Origin: Chachezhania antarctica
Lineage (GTDB): Bacteria; Pseudomonadota; Alphaproteobacteria; Rhodobacterales; Rhodobacteraceae
NCBI RefSeq assembly: GCF_003646465.1
Contig: NZ_QZEX01000008.1
Span: 124,001 to 188,000 of the forward strand
Direction of reading: 5' to 3'
DNA length: 64,000 bases
Shown: one piece after another, positions 56,412 to 64,000 of the stretch
Layout: the number at the start of each line of letters is the position of its first letter
How positions within the stretch are numbered: position 1 is the stretch's first letter
The notes under the pieces: generated by a model
What the model was told of the DNA's origin: nothing
What the model saw: the letters and a program-made list of their open reading frames with translations, nothing else
Database searches by the model: none
Program-made: the position numbers and the translations under genes

Positions 56412-57533
56412 ATGACCATTACACGCCGTACAGCGCTGCAGGCCACCGCCGCAGCCGTCGCCGCTCCTGCACTTCTGCGCGCCTCGGACGCGCTTGCCTC
56501 CTCGGGCAGCGTCAAGGTCTTCGCCTGGCAGGATTACATTCAGCCGAACATCGCCGAGAAGTTCGAAGCCGACACCGGCATCACGCTGGACCTGACGACC
56601 TTCGGATCGAACGACGAAGCGGAATCGACCGTCCGCGCCAATGGCGGCAAGGGCTTCGACGTCGTCTTCCCGTCGATCACCAACGTGCCGAACTACATGG
56701 ACGACAATGGCGAAAGCTTCTTCGCGCCGATCCCGTCGGATGTGAACACGGGCGCGATCTTCCCGTCCTTCCTGCGCGACAGCGCGTCGCTGGGCGGCGT
56801 GCAGGGGGGCGAGCAGGTCGTGCTGCCCTTCGACTGGGGCACCGAAGGTATCACGCTGAACCGGGCCGCGATGGACATTTCGGACGCGGATCTGAGCTAT
56901 GGCGATCTTTGGGTCCCCGAAGCCAAGGGCAAGGCGGCGTTCCGCCAGAAATCGGCGCTGATCGGTGCGGGCCTCTACCTGGATGCGACGGGCGAAGTGC
57001 CGTCGAACCGGATGCTGGACGTCTACAAGTCGGAAGAGGATGCGCGCCGCGTGTTCGATGCCGTCGCCAAGTTCATGATCGCGCACAAGGAAAACTTCGG
57101 CGCGTTCTGGAACAACGCCACCGAAGCGACCGCCGCCTTCAAGGAAGCCGGCTGTGTCATCGGCCAGACCTGGGACACGACCGGCCTGCTGCTGAACCGC
57201 GAAAACGCCGATTACGTCTACCGCGCGCCCAAGGAAGGCATCATCACCTGGCTGGACAGCTTCGGCATCCTGAAGGGCGCCGAGAACACCGAACAGGCCG
57301 TGGCGTTCATGAACTTCATGCTGCAGCCGGAAGTGGGGGGCATGTTCTCGAACAACACCGGCTACAACTCGGCCGTGACCGGCGCTGCCGAGTATGCATC
57401 GGAAGAGTTCAAGGCGCAGTTCCTCGAGGTCTACACGCCCGAGGTTCTGGGCAACATGTGGTGGTGGCAGGCCGACACGCCGTTCTACGCGCCGGTCGTC
57501 AACGAATACGTCGAAACCATCACCAACGCCTGA
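56412..57533 (+). CDS. polyamine-type ABC transporter substrate-binding protein
   Basis: This 373-residue periplasmic binding protein of the PotD/extracellular solute-binding type has a twin-arginine-like signal (ITRRTALQATAAAVAAPALL) with cleavage near ALAS. The first strand VKVFAWQDYIQPNIAEKFEADTG (split) and FDVVFPSITNV are typical of spermidine/putrescine-binding proteins. It is the first gene of a four-gene transporter operon. The true ligand is inferred. Confidence 0.88.
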   Translation: MTITRRTALQATAAAVAAPALLRASDALASSGSVKVFAWQDYIQPNIAEKFEADTGITLDLTTFGSNDEAESTVRANGGKGFDVVFPSITNVPNYMDDNGESFFAPIPSDVNTGAIFPSFLRDSASLGGVQGGEQVVLPFDWGTEGITLNRAAMDISDADLSYGDLWVPEAKGKAAFRQKSALIGAGLYLDATGEVPSNRMLDVYKSEEDARRVFDAVAKFMIAHKENFGAFWNNATEATAAFKEAGCVIGQTWDTTGLLLNRENADYVYRAPKEGIITWLDSFGILKGAENTEQAVAFMNFMLQPEVGGMFSNNTGYNSAVTGAAEYASEEFKAQFLEVYTPEVLGNMWWWQADTPFYAPVVNEYVETITNA

Positions 57534-57603
57534 TCGGGCCTTGGTCGAAACCGGGGGCGGCCCTTTGCGGGGCCGCTCCCTTGCGGTGTGCAAGGGGCAG
57601 AAG

Positions 57604-58716
57604 ATGCGCGGCAAGGACGTGGTGCTGGACGGGGTGTCGATCACCTATCCGAACGGGTTTACGGCGGTCCAGCCGACCGATCTGAGGATCGAGGCCGGCG
57701 AGTTCTTTTCCATTCTCGGCCCATCCGGATGCGGCAAGACGACGATCCTGCGCGCGGTTTCGGGCTTTGTCGAACCCACGGACGGTCGGGTCCTGATCGG
57801 AGGCGAGGACCAGCGTGGAATCGGCCCCAATGCGCGTCCCACGGCGCTGATTTTCCAGAACCTTGCCCTGTTTCCGCTGATGTCGGTGTGGGAGAACGTG
57901 GCCTTCGGGCTGGAGGCGCGCGGCCTGGGCCGCCGCGCCCGGCGCGAGAGGGCGCAGGAACTGCTCGACCTCGTGGCCCTGCCCGACCAGGGGGACAAGA
58001 AGCCGGGGGAACTGTCGGGCGGTCAACGCCAGCGGGTCGCCATCGCGCGGGCGCTGGCGGTGGAGCCTGCGGTGCTGCTGCTCGATGAGCCGCTCTCGGC
58101 GCTGGATCTGAAGCTGCGCCAGCACATGCGGGCGGAACTGAGGGCGATCCAGCAGAAGACGGGCGTGACCTTCATCTACATCACCCACGACCAGGGCGAG
58201 GCACTGACCATGTCTGACCGAATCGCCGTGATGAACAACGGCGTGGTCGAACAGGTGGGCTCTGGCGACCAGATCTATTCCCGGCCACGGACCGCTTTCG
58301 CGGCGTCTTTCGTCGGCGAAACCAACATGTTGCAGGGCAAGGTCGTGCAGGTGTCAGACGGTATGGCGGCGGTGGAGACGGACATCGGCCCGATGCAGGG
58401 GCGCAACCCGACGGGGTTGCAACCCGGCGATCCGGCGATGCTGTTCTTCCGGCCCGAGGTGCTGCGCATGGGCGCGGGCCAGAACCGGCTGACCGGCACG
58501 CTGGTGCGGCGGGATCTGGAAGGGGCGTTCGTGAACCTTTTCTTCGATGTCGCAGGCCACAGCCTGACGATGCACCAGACGAATACGGGCGCTGCCATGG
58601 GCAGCCACGTGGTGCCTTTGAACGATACGGTCGATCTGGGCTTTGATGCCACCGATGCTGTCGTCCTGCCGGAAAGCGCGATGGCCCGCACCGGCCGCGA
58701 AATGGCGGGACAATGA
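57604..58716 (+). CDS. polyamine-type ABC transporter ATP-binding protein
   Basis: This 370-residue PotA-like ATPase has Walker A GPSGCGKTT (39-47), Q-loop LIFQNLALFP, signature LSGGQRQRVAIARAL, Walker B VLLLDEPLSALD and the switch His in ITHDQGEAL. A C-terminal TOBE domain follows (about 280-360). Start ATG 57604 follows AAGGGGCAG. Its stop overlaps the next gene by 4 bases. Confidence 0.92.
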   Translation: MRGKDVVLDGVSITYPNGFTAVQPTDLRIEAGEFFSILGPSGCGKTTILRAVSGFVEPTDGRVLIGGEDQRGIGPNARPTALIFQNLALFPLMSVWENVAFGLEARGLGRRARRERAQELLDLVALPDQGDKKPGELSGGQRQRVAIARALAVEPAVLLLDEPLSALDLKLRQHMRAELRAIQQKTGVTFIYITHDQGEALTMSDRIAVMNNGVVEQVGSGDQIYSRPRTAFAASFVGETNMLQGKVVQVSDGMAAVETDIGPMQGRNPTGLQPGDPAMLFFRPEVLRMGAGQNRLTGTLVRRDLEGAFVNLFFDVAGHSLTMHQTNTGAAMGSHVVPLNDTVDLGFDATDAVVLPESAMARTGREMAGQ

Positions 58717-60134
58717 AGGGGCTCGCGCAGGGATTCGGCCGCGGGCTGACCATCGCCTTCTTCGTGGCCGTCGTGGCCTGGGGGCTGGTGCTGATTATCC
58801 TGCCGCAGCTGACGATGCTGGAACGCGCGTTGACGGCGCCGGCGCGGCAGCTTGACAGTTCCATCGCGCTGCAGCTGTCGCGAGACGCGAATACCTGCAT
58901 CAGCGTGTTGAAAACGTACGAAAACGCCGAACCCGCCCAGCAATCTTCCGGTGGTCTGCCGGTGCCGTCCGTGTCCGGGATGGCGGTGCCCTCGGCCTCG
59001 ACCATGGCGGTTCCAAGCGCGTCCGGCATGGGCATTCCGTCGATCAACGGCGGCGCGGGTACGGGCGAGGCGACGCGGCCCTATATCCTGCAATGCGACC
59101 GGGCCACGACCCACCGCCAGATGGTGCGCGGTCCGGGGGAAGAGGCGTGGCTCGATACGCTGTTCGACATTCCGGACCTGTCGGTCGACGACACCGACCC
59201 GATCCCGGACCAGATCGCCACCGCAGGCGAAATCGCGGCGATCGGGCAGGATCTTTATGAACGGATGCAGGCCGAGGAGGCGAAGGCCTTTCCCTATTCC
59301 GGCACCAATTTCGAGCAGCTATTCGCCGCGCGCGCGATCCCGATGTCGGCCGAACAGAAGGCGATCGAGAACGCCCGGCCGTCCAAGATCCTCTACAGCC
59401 TGATCGGGCTCCGGTTCGAACGCGACGGGCAGATGTACGAACGGCTGGGCCTTGTCACGCTGTTCCGCACGCTGGCTTTCGCCGTCATGGCCACGGCGCT
59501 GGCGCTGGTCCTGTGTTACCCGGTGGCCTACAAGGTGGCGCTGGCCACGCCGCCGGACCGCGCGGTCTGGCTGTTCCTGGGGCTGGTGATTCCCTACGCC
59601 ATCGTCGAGCTGATGCGCGTCTATGCCTGGACCACGATCATCGACACGAACGGGCTGATCAACGGGCTGCTGACCCAGATCGGGATCATCTCCGAACCGA
59701 TCCGGTTCAAGCGGATGCCTGGCACCGTTTTCCTCGTGATCGTCTACACCTACGTGCTGTTCATGGTGTTCCCGATCTTCAACGTCATGTCGACGCTGGA
59801 CCGTAACCAGATCGAGGCTGCGCGGGACCTTGGCGCTTCGATGACCCGCGTTCACCGCCGCATCGTCATCCCGCATTCCAAGCCCGGAATCGCAGTGGGT
59901 TGCATCGCGACCTTCATGCTGGCGGCCGGCGCCTTTTCCGTGCCTCGGATCATCTCTCGCGGGCTTCAGGCCGACTGGTTCAGCCAGACGATCTACAACA
60001 AGTTCTTCGAATCCGAGAACTCGAACGTCGGCGCGGCCTATTCGTTCTTCTACACGATGCTCTGCTTCGCCATCGTGGCTCTGTTCATGATGATCATGCG
60101 AACGCGCCTGAAAGATTTCGCGAGGGTTCAATGA
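58713..60134 (+). CDS. polyamine-type ABC transporter permease with large periplasmic insert
   Basis: This 473-residue PotB-like permease has TM1 at about 12-34. A hydrophilic region of about 210 residues (about 35-245) follows, then the normal permease core: TM2 at 247-268, the EAA-loop segment IEAARDLGASMTRVHRRIVIPHSKPG and later helices. PotB proteins are usually near 280-320 residues. The insert contains a short repeat (residues 81-113; VPSVSGM, VPSASTM, VPSASGM, IPSING) and two cysteines. It should face the periplasm and meet the binding protein. ATG overlaps the ATPase stop. Confidence 0.9.
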   Translation: MKGLAQGFGRGLTIAFFVAVVAWGLVLIILPQLTMLERALTAPARQLDSSIALQLSRDANTCISVLKTYENAEPAQQSSGGLPVPSVSGMAVPSASTMAVPSASGMGIPSINGGAGTGEATRPYILQCDRATTHRQMVRGPGEEAWLDTLFDIPDLSVDDTDPIPDQIATAGEIAAIGQDLYERMQAEEAKAFPYSGTNFEQLFAARAIPMSAEQKAIENARPSKILYSLIGLRFERDGQMYERLGLVTLFRTLAFAVMATALALVLCYPVAYKVALATPPDRAVWLFLGLVIPYAIVELMRVYAWTTIIDTNGLINGLLTQIGIISEPIRFKRMPGTVFLVIVYTYVLFMVFPIFNVMSTLDRNQIEAARDLGASMTRVHRRIVIPHSKPGIAVGCIATFMLAAGAFSVPRIISRGLQADWFSQTIYNKFFESENSNVGAAYSFFYTMLCFAIVALFMMIMRTRLKDFARVQ

Positions 60135-60964
60135 GATCCGATCGGCTTTTGAACCTGTACACGACCGCGTTCCTGATCTTCATGTTCGCGCCGCTGCTGT
60201 TGATGATCCTGTCGTCGTTCAACAATACCTCCCCGCCATCCGTCACCGAATTTCACGGGCTGACGGGCAAGTGGTACGCGTTCTTCTGGATGTCCGACGC
60301 GCAGTTGGCGGCCGATCCGGTGCTGCGCTCGCTCGACCGGGGTCGGTTCGTGTCGTGCTTCGGCAACTCGCTTGTGGTGGCGTCCATGGTCGTGCCGCTG
60401 TCGCTGATCCTGGGGCTGGCCGGCGCCGTGCTGCTGACCCGCTGGCGAAGCCGGGCGAACGGTGTGCTGTGGTGGGTGCTCTTGTCGCCGATGCTGGCGC
60501 CGGGGATCGTGCTGGGCTTGGGCGCGCTGGTCTTCTGGGGGCGCGTGGGGATCAACGCAGGCCTCTTCACCATCATCATGGCGCAGGTGACCTTCATCGC
60601 CGGCTACCCGATGCTGATCCTAATGGCCCGCCTGCAACGCCAGCCCATCGAGCTTGAGGAGGCGGCGCTGGATCTGGGCGCGACGCCCTTCCGGGTTTTC
60701 CGCCGCCTGACATTGCCTTACCTTGCGCCGGCCTTGATTTCGGCGGGTGTTATCGCCCTGATGGCATCGATGGAGAACTACAACACCACGATGTTCGCCA
60801 AGGGCGGTTCGTGCACCTTTGCCACGGAAATCGGGGCCATGGCGCGCAACCCGAACGGCCATCCGCCGGTGATCAACGCCGTCGGCACGGCCATCATCGC
60901 GATCACGGTTCTGGCCGCGCTGGCGCATACCTTCCTGCTGAAGCGCGAGCGCGCCAAGGCATGA
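60131..60964 (+). CDS. polyamine-type ABC transporter permease (PotC-like)
   Basis: This 277-residue permease of normal length has six helices and the EAA loop LEEAALDLGATPFRVFRRLTLPYLAPA. The N-terminal LFIFMFAPLLLMILSSFNN-type segment is typical of PotC. ATGA overlaps the first permease stop. It pairs with the enlarged permease in the membrane. Confidence 0.9.
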   Translation: MRSDRLLNLYTTAFLIFMFAPLLLMILSSFNNTSPPSVTEFHGLTGKWYAFFWMSDAQLAADPVLRSLDRGRFVSCFGNSLVVASMVVPLSLILGLAGAVLLTRWRSRANGVLWWVLLSPMLAPGIVLGLGALVFWGRVGINAGLFTIIMAQVTFIAGYPMLILMARLQRQPIELEEAALDLGATPFRVFRRLTLPYLAPALISAGVIALMASMENYNTTMFAKGGSCTFATEIGAMARNPNGHPPVINAVGTAIIAITVLAALAHTFLLKRERAKA

Positions 60965-61659
60965 TCACCGCGCGCTGCCATCCCGCTCTGCTGCCGATCC
61001 TGCCGCCACCCGTTCCGGCCGCGAAGACATTGCCCGACTGGCTGCGGGAGATGCCGTCGGAGGCCCCGGCCGACCTGCTCGATGGGGAGGCTGTGCGGAC
61101 GCTGAAGCACTGCCCGCCGATCCTGGATGCAATGGGCGCGGGCGTTCTTGTCCCGCTTGCGACGGACCTGACGGTCGAGAATGGAGAGATCTCGTGGGAC
61201 TGGGATCCCCCGGTCCTGCCCGAAACGCTCATCTCCCGGGCGCCCATCGGGATGCATGTGCCCGAACAGGCCAAAGGCGCGCCATTCGGGTTGACCGACG
61301 GGATGGTGGTGAAGTTCCTGAACTTCTGGACCTTCGAAGTCCCAGAGGGTTATTCGCTGCTCTTCACCCATCCGCTGAACCGTCCCGATCTGCCGTTCCG
61401 CACGCTGGCGGGGCTGGTCGATTGCGACGGCTTCCGGGACGGCTATGTGCATTTCCCCGCGCTGTGGCCCGATCCCGACTGGCAGGGCGTTCTGCCCGCC
61501 GGAACGCCCGTGGCCCAGGTCGTCGCGGTTCCGCGGGAGGCGCAGGGCCTGACTATCCTGCCGATGACCGAGGCGCAGGTTGCCGCAAATCGGGATGTGC
61601 AGGAGGCCTTGCAAACCCGCCGGGGCGTCTACCGGAAAGAGCATCGCCATCGGTCCTGA
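60961..61659 (+). CDS. DUF6065-like protein coupled to the transporter
   Basis: This 232-residue soluble protein has no signal peptide and is rich in Pro and Trp (PPILDAMGAGVLVPL; NFWTFEVPEGYSLLFTHPLNR; VHFPALWPDPDWQG). It fits the DUF6065 family, with fair but not certain recognition. Its ATG overlaps the PotC-like stop (ATGA), so it is part of the operon. The function is unknown; it might process the imported compound. Confidence 0.7.
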   Translation: MITARCHPALLPILPPPVPAAKTLPDWLREMPSEAPADLLDGEAVRTLKHCPPILDAMGAGVLVPLATDLTVENGEISWDWDPPVLPETLISRAPIGMHVPEQAKGAPFGLTDGMVVKFLNFWTFEVPEGYSLLFTHPLNRPDLPFRTLAGLVDCDGFRDGYVHFPALWPDPDWQGVLPAGTPVAQVVAVPREAQGLTILPMTEAQVAANRDVQEALQTRRGVYRKEHRHRS

Positions 61660-61745
61660 CGAAGCGCGTTCGTGCGCGGCATTGAAGGCGCAAAGCTGAG
61701 AGTGATTTGCCGGCCGATGTTCATTCAATTGAACGACCGGCTGGT

Positions 61746-62309
61746 TCACGACCGGCCTGGCACCCGCAAGGGCACCCGGCCCTTCGATACCCGCATCATT
61801 GTTTTCAACGCCGCCTCGCGGCCCGCGGGGCGCGCCAGCAACGCCTGCCGCAGATCCTCGGCCCGCTCATCGCCGGTTTCGGCCGCGATACGGTAGAGCG
61901 CTTCGTCGGCCTCTGCATCGCCGGCCAGCGGGGACCACGCGGTCTTCGCCGCCTCGTAATTGCCCGACCGGAGCGCGACCCGGCCCAGTGACCGCCGCGC
62001 GTCCATGTCCTCTGGCGCCAGCGCGCAGGCCCTGGTGAAGGCATGCAGCGCAAGGGGGAAATCGTTCTCCATCAAGGCTGTCCGGCCCAGTTCGTACCAG
62101 CTGTCGGCATGGCCCGGCCTGCGCGCGACCGCTTTGCGCAGCTGCACCAGCGCGGCACCGGGGCGGTCCTGTTCCAGCAGTACCTTGCCCAGGTTATACA
62201 AGACCGCCCCGTCCGCCTTCTTCGACGACGCAGCCCGGCGCAGCAGCTTTTCAGCCTGCCCCCAGTCCCGCGCCATCAGCGCGGCGGTCAGCTTGTCTGG
62301 ACCGGGCAT
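61746..62309 (-). CDS. TPR-repeat protein
   Basis: This 187-residue protein has about four tetratricopeptide repeats: WGQAEKLLRRAASS, AVLYNLGKVLLEQDRPGAALVQLRKAVARRPGHADSWYELGRTAL (split over two repeats) and DFPLALHAFTRACALAPEDMDARRSLGRVALRSG. It is a scaffold type with no enzyme motif and no signal peptide. It is divergent from the CoA transferase gene. Partners are unknown. Confidence 0.82.
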   Translation of the reverse strand: MPGPDKLTAALMARDWGQAEKLLRRAASSKKADGAVLYNLGKVLLEQDRPGAALVQLRKAVARRPGHADSWYELGRTALMENDFPLALHAFTRACALAPEDMDARRSLGRVALRSGNYEAAKTAWSPLAGDAEADEALYRIAAETGDERAEDLRQALLARPAGREAALKTMMRVSKGRVPLRVPGRS

Positions 62310-62487
62310 CGCCGGGTTCCCCTTGCGGTCGCGGCGCCCGGGACCGGGACGCCAATGCTTTGCTGATACCGCAAAGCGATACAGTGTTCAGCCCCGAAGC
62401 GTCGTCCGCGTCCGTGTCACGCGGTGTCGTGCGTTGCGTCCCGGCCCGCTTGGCCCCATGCTGCCCGGGGTCACGGGAGGAGCGCAG

Positions 62488-63696
62488 ATGGCAGGACCGC
62501 TTTCGGGCATTCGCATTGTCGACCTGACGACGATGATCTCGGGGCCCCTGGCCACGATGATTCTTGCCGACCAGGGGGCCGAGGTCATCAAGATCGAACA
62601 TCCGCAGGGTGGCGATCACAGCCGTCAGGTGGCGGGCCGGCGCGGGGGCTTTTCGGCGTCGTTCCTGAACAACAACCGCGGCAAGCGATCCGTCACGCTG
62701 AACCTGAAGGACCCGCGCGGTGTTCAGGCCGTGCTGAAGCTGTGCGAAACGGCCGATGTCTTCATCCAGAACTTCCGTCCCGGGGCCGCCGACAGGCTGG
62801 GGCTGGGCGAGGCCGCGGTGCGAGCCGTCAAGCCGGACATCGTCTATGCCTCGATCGCCGGCTTCGGGTTCGAAGGCGATTGGGCGGGCCGGCCCGTCTA
62901 CGATCCGCTGATCCAGGCGCTGTCGGGGCTGGCCAGCGTGCAGGGCGCGGGCGGGCGGCCCCGGCTGGTGCGCACGATCCTGCCTGACAAGGTGACCGCG
63001 ATACAGGCATCGCAGGCAATAACCGCCGCGCTGTTCGCGCGCGAACGCACGGGGCAGGGCACGGCGCTGACGCTGTCCATGCTGGATACGGTCGCGCATT
63101 TCCTGTGGAGCTCGGACATGTCGGGCCACACCTTCGTGGGCGACGAGGATCCGGAGACGACCGGCACCGAGGCGCAGAGTTTCATCGAACTGATCTACGA
63201 AACCGCCGACGGCTGGATGGCCGTGTCGGCCCATACGGACGTGACGTGGAAAGGGCTGGCCGCCGCGGTGAACCGCCCCGACTGGCTGACCGACCCGAGG
63301 TTCCTGACCGTCCCCCTGCGCGAGATCAACAAACCCGCGCGGCTGGAGATCACGCAGGAGGCGCTGCTGGCCGACACCACCGCCAACTGGATGGAGCGGC
63401 TGACGGCGCATGACGTGCCCTGCGCCCCGGTCCTGACACGGGCCGAGCTGTATCGCCATCCGCAGGTCATCGCGAACGAGGCCGTTTTCGAGGCCGACCA
63501 CCCGCAGGCCGGCCGCATCCGGCAGGCGCGGTCCCCGGCGCGGTTCTCGACCCTGCCGCTGGACCGACCCGATCCGGCCCATCAGCTGGGCGCGGATACC
63601 GAAGCGGTGCTGGCGCAGCTGGGCTATACGACAGACGACATCAAGATGCTGATCGCCGAGGGCATCGCCACCGGCCCGCAGGAGGGGGAAGAATGA
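62488..63696 (+). CDS. CaiB/BaiF family (class III) CoA transferase
   Basis: This 402-residue CoA transferase has PLSGIRIVDLTTMISGPLATMILADQGAEVIKIE (split), NNNRGKRSVTLNLKDP, the catalytic-Asp region KPDIVYASIAGFGFEGDWAGRPVYDP and a C-terminal NWMERLTAHDVPCAPVLT. Members move CoA between organic acids; the pair of acids is unknown. ATG 62488 follows GGGAGGAG. Its stop overlaps the GST gene start. Confidence 0.9.
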   Translation: MAGPLSGIRIVDLTTMISGPLATMILADQGAEVIKIEHPQGGDHSRQVAGRRGGFSASFLNNNRGKRSVTLNLKDPRGVQAVLKLCETADVFIQNFRPGAADRLGLGEAAVRAVKPDIVYASIAGFGFEGDWAGRPVYDPLIQALSGLASVQGAGGRPRLVRTILPDKVTAIQASQAITAALFARERTGQGTALTLSMLDTVAHFLWSSDMSGHTFVGDEDPETTGTEAQSFIELIYETADGWMAVSAHTDVTWKGLAAAVNRPDWLTDPRFLTVPLREINKPARLEITQEALLADTTANWMERLTAHDVPCAPVLTRAELYRHPQVIANEAVFEADHPQAGRIRQARSPARFSTLPLDRPDPAHQLGADTEAVLAQLGYTTDDIKMLIAEGIATGPQEGEE

Positions 63697-64000
63697 TCGA
63701 TTTCCATTACGCGCCCACGCCCAATGGCTGGAAGGTGGCGATCATGCTAGAGGAATGCGGGCTGGAGTACACCACGCACCTGATCCGGCTGTCGGATGGC
63801 GACCAGTTCAAGCCCGAGTTCCTTGCCATCAGCCCAAACGCGAAGATGCCCGCCATCGTCGACCATGATCCCGGCGATGGCTGGGACGGTCCGGTGCCGG
63901 TGTTCGAGAGCGGGGCCATCATGCTGTACCTCGCCGACAGGACCGGGCAGTTCGCGCCAAAGGCCGACGACAGGCGCGGGCGGAAGGAGCTGATGGAATG
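63693..64000 (+). CDS. glutathione S-transferase family protein, 5' part
   Basis: The first 102 residues are present. The thioredoxin-like N-domain is MIDFHYAPTPNGWKVAIMLEECGLEYTTHLIRLS (split), then NAKMPAIVDHD with the cis-Pro and VFESGAIMLYLADRTG with the Glu-Ser glutathione site. Wording is close to the YghU/Ure2-like GST branch, whose early NGWKV replaces a catalytic Ser/Cys. It is cut by the window end. ATGA overlap with the CoA transferase suggests one operon. Confidence 0.85.
   Translation, partial: MIDFHYAPTPNGWKVAIMLEECGLEYTTHLIRLSDGDQFKPEFLAISPNAKMPAIVDHDPGDGWDGPVPVFESGAIMLYLADRTGQFAPKADDRRGRKELME

Noticed and set aside
61679-61745. Possible terminator or operator around TTCAATTGAA
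   Set aside because: The palindrome is short and the larger pairing is imperfect; it lies between convergent ends, but no solid stem with a T run can be drawn.

Overview
The window looks like a chromosomal segment of an alphaproteobacterium of the family Rhodobacteraceae (Roseobacter/Rhodobacter type). Four things point there: high G+C coding sequence; an F1-only ATP synthase operon (atpHAGDC, with the Fo genes elsewhere); an ethylmalonyl-CoA pathway set (ccr, ecm, mch, mcl2-like) interleaved with TCA-cycle genes; and an H-NS/HvrA-like protein next to a luxR-luxI pair. No rRNA, tRNA, CRISPR array, insertion sequence or phage module was recognised. The assignment is an inference from gene content and order, not from a search.

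Layout. 1-8 kb: 3' end of a ChaC-like gene, a MotA/ExbB plus OmpA-type motor pair with a very long coiled coil, clpA, a G+C-rich repeat region, gloB and a methyltransferase. 8-14.3 kb: ATP synthase operon atpH-A-G-[phytanoyl-CoA dioxygenase-like]-D-C. 14.3-18.5 kb: H-type lectin protein, zinc-ribbon membrane protein, ftsE-ftsX-plsC-PPOX run with overlapping genes. 18.5-33.8 kb, mostly minus strand: TCA block mdh, sucC, two lipoproteins, sucD, sucA, sucB, HXXEE protein, phospholipase D-like protein, lpd. A plus-strand methyltransferase/glycosyltransferase pair sits between mdh and sucC. 34-38.2 kb: TauE-like exporter, small secreted protein, then mcl2-like, nnrU, DUF1737, mch. 38.3-43.5 kb: VWA protein, small protein, sdhC-D-A-[lipoprotein]-sdhB. 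43.6-49.4 kb: DUF1989, deoD, hns-like, ecm, and divergent ccr. 49.5-51.2 kb: small gene, luxR, luxI, with a full CtrA box in front. 51.2-56.1 kb: RecD-like helicase, trpA, a class I O-methyltransferase-type gene, ychF. 56.4-61.7 kb: polyamine-type ABC transporter operon plus DUF6065. 61.7-64 kb: TPR protein, CoA transferase, GST (cut by the window end).

How the parts work together. The window holds most of the oxidative core from 2-oxoglutarate to oxaloacetate, except fumarase. It also holds the key anaplerotic enzymes that let acetyl-CoA be assimilated without isocitrate lyase, and the F1 ATP synthase. The most notable regulatory signal is a pair of near-identical tandem palindromes (TTTGTGATCACA ... 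TGTGATCACAAA, centres exactly 21 bp apart) upstream of both sucC and sdhC. This suggests one dedicated transcription factor controls both TCA operons. A second shared box (AGGTGCGAAA, also at 21-bp multiples) lies in front of sucC and the mcl2-like gene. Several enzyme-complex operons are interrupted by extra genes between subunits: a dioxygenase-like gene between atpG and atpD, two lipoproteins between sucC and sucD, and one lipoprotein between sdhA and sdhB.
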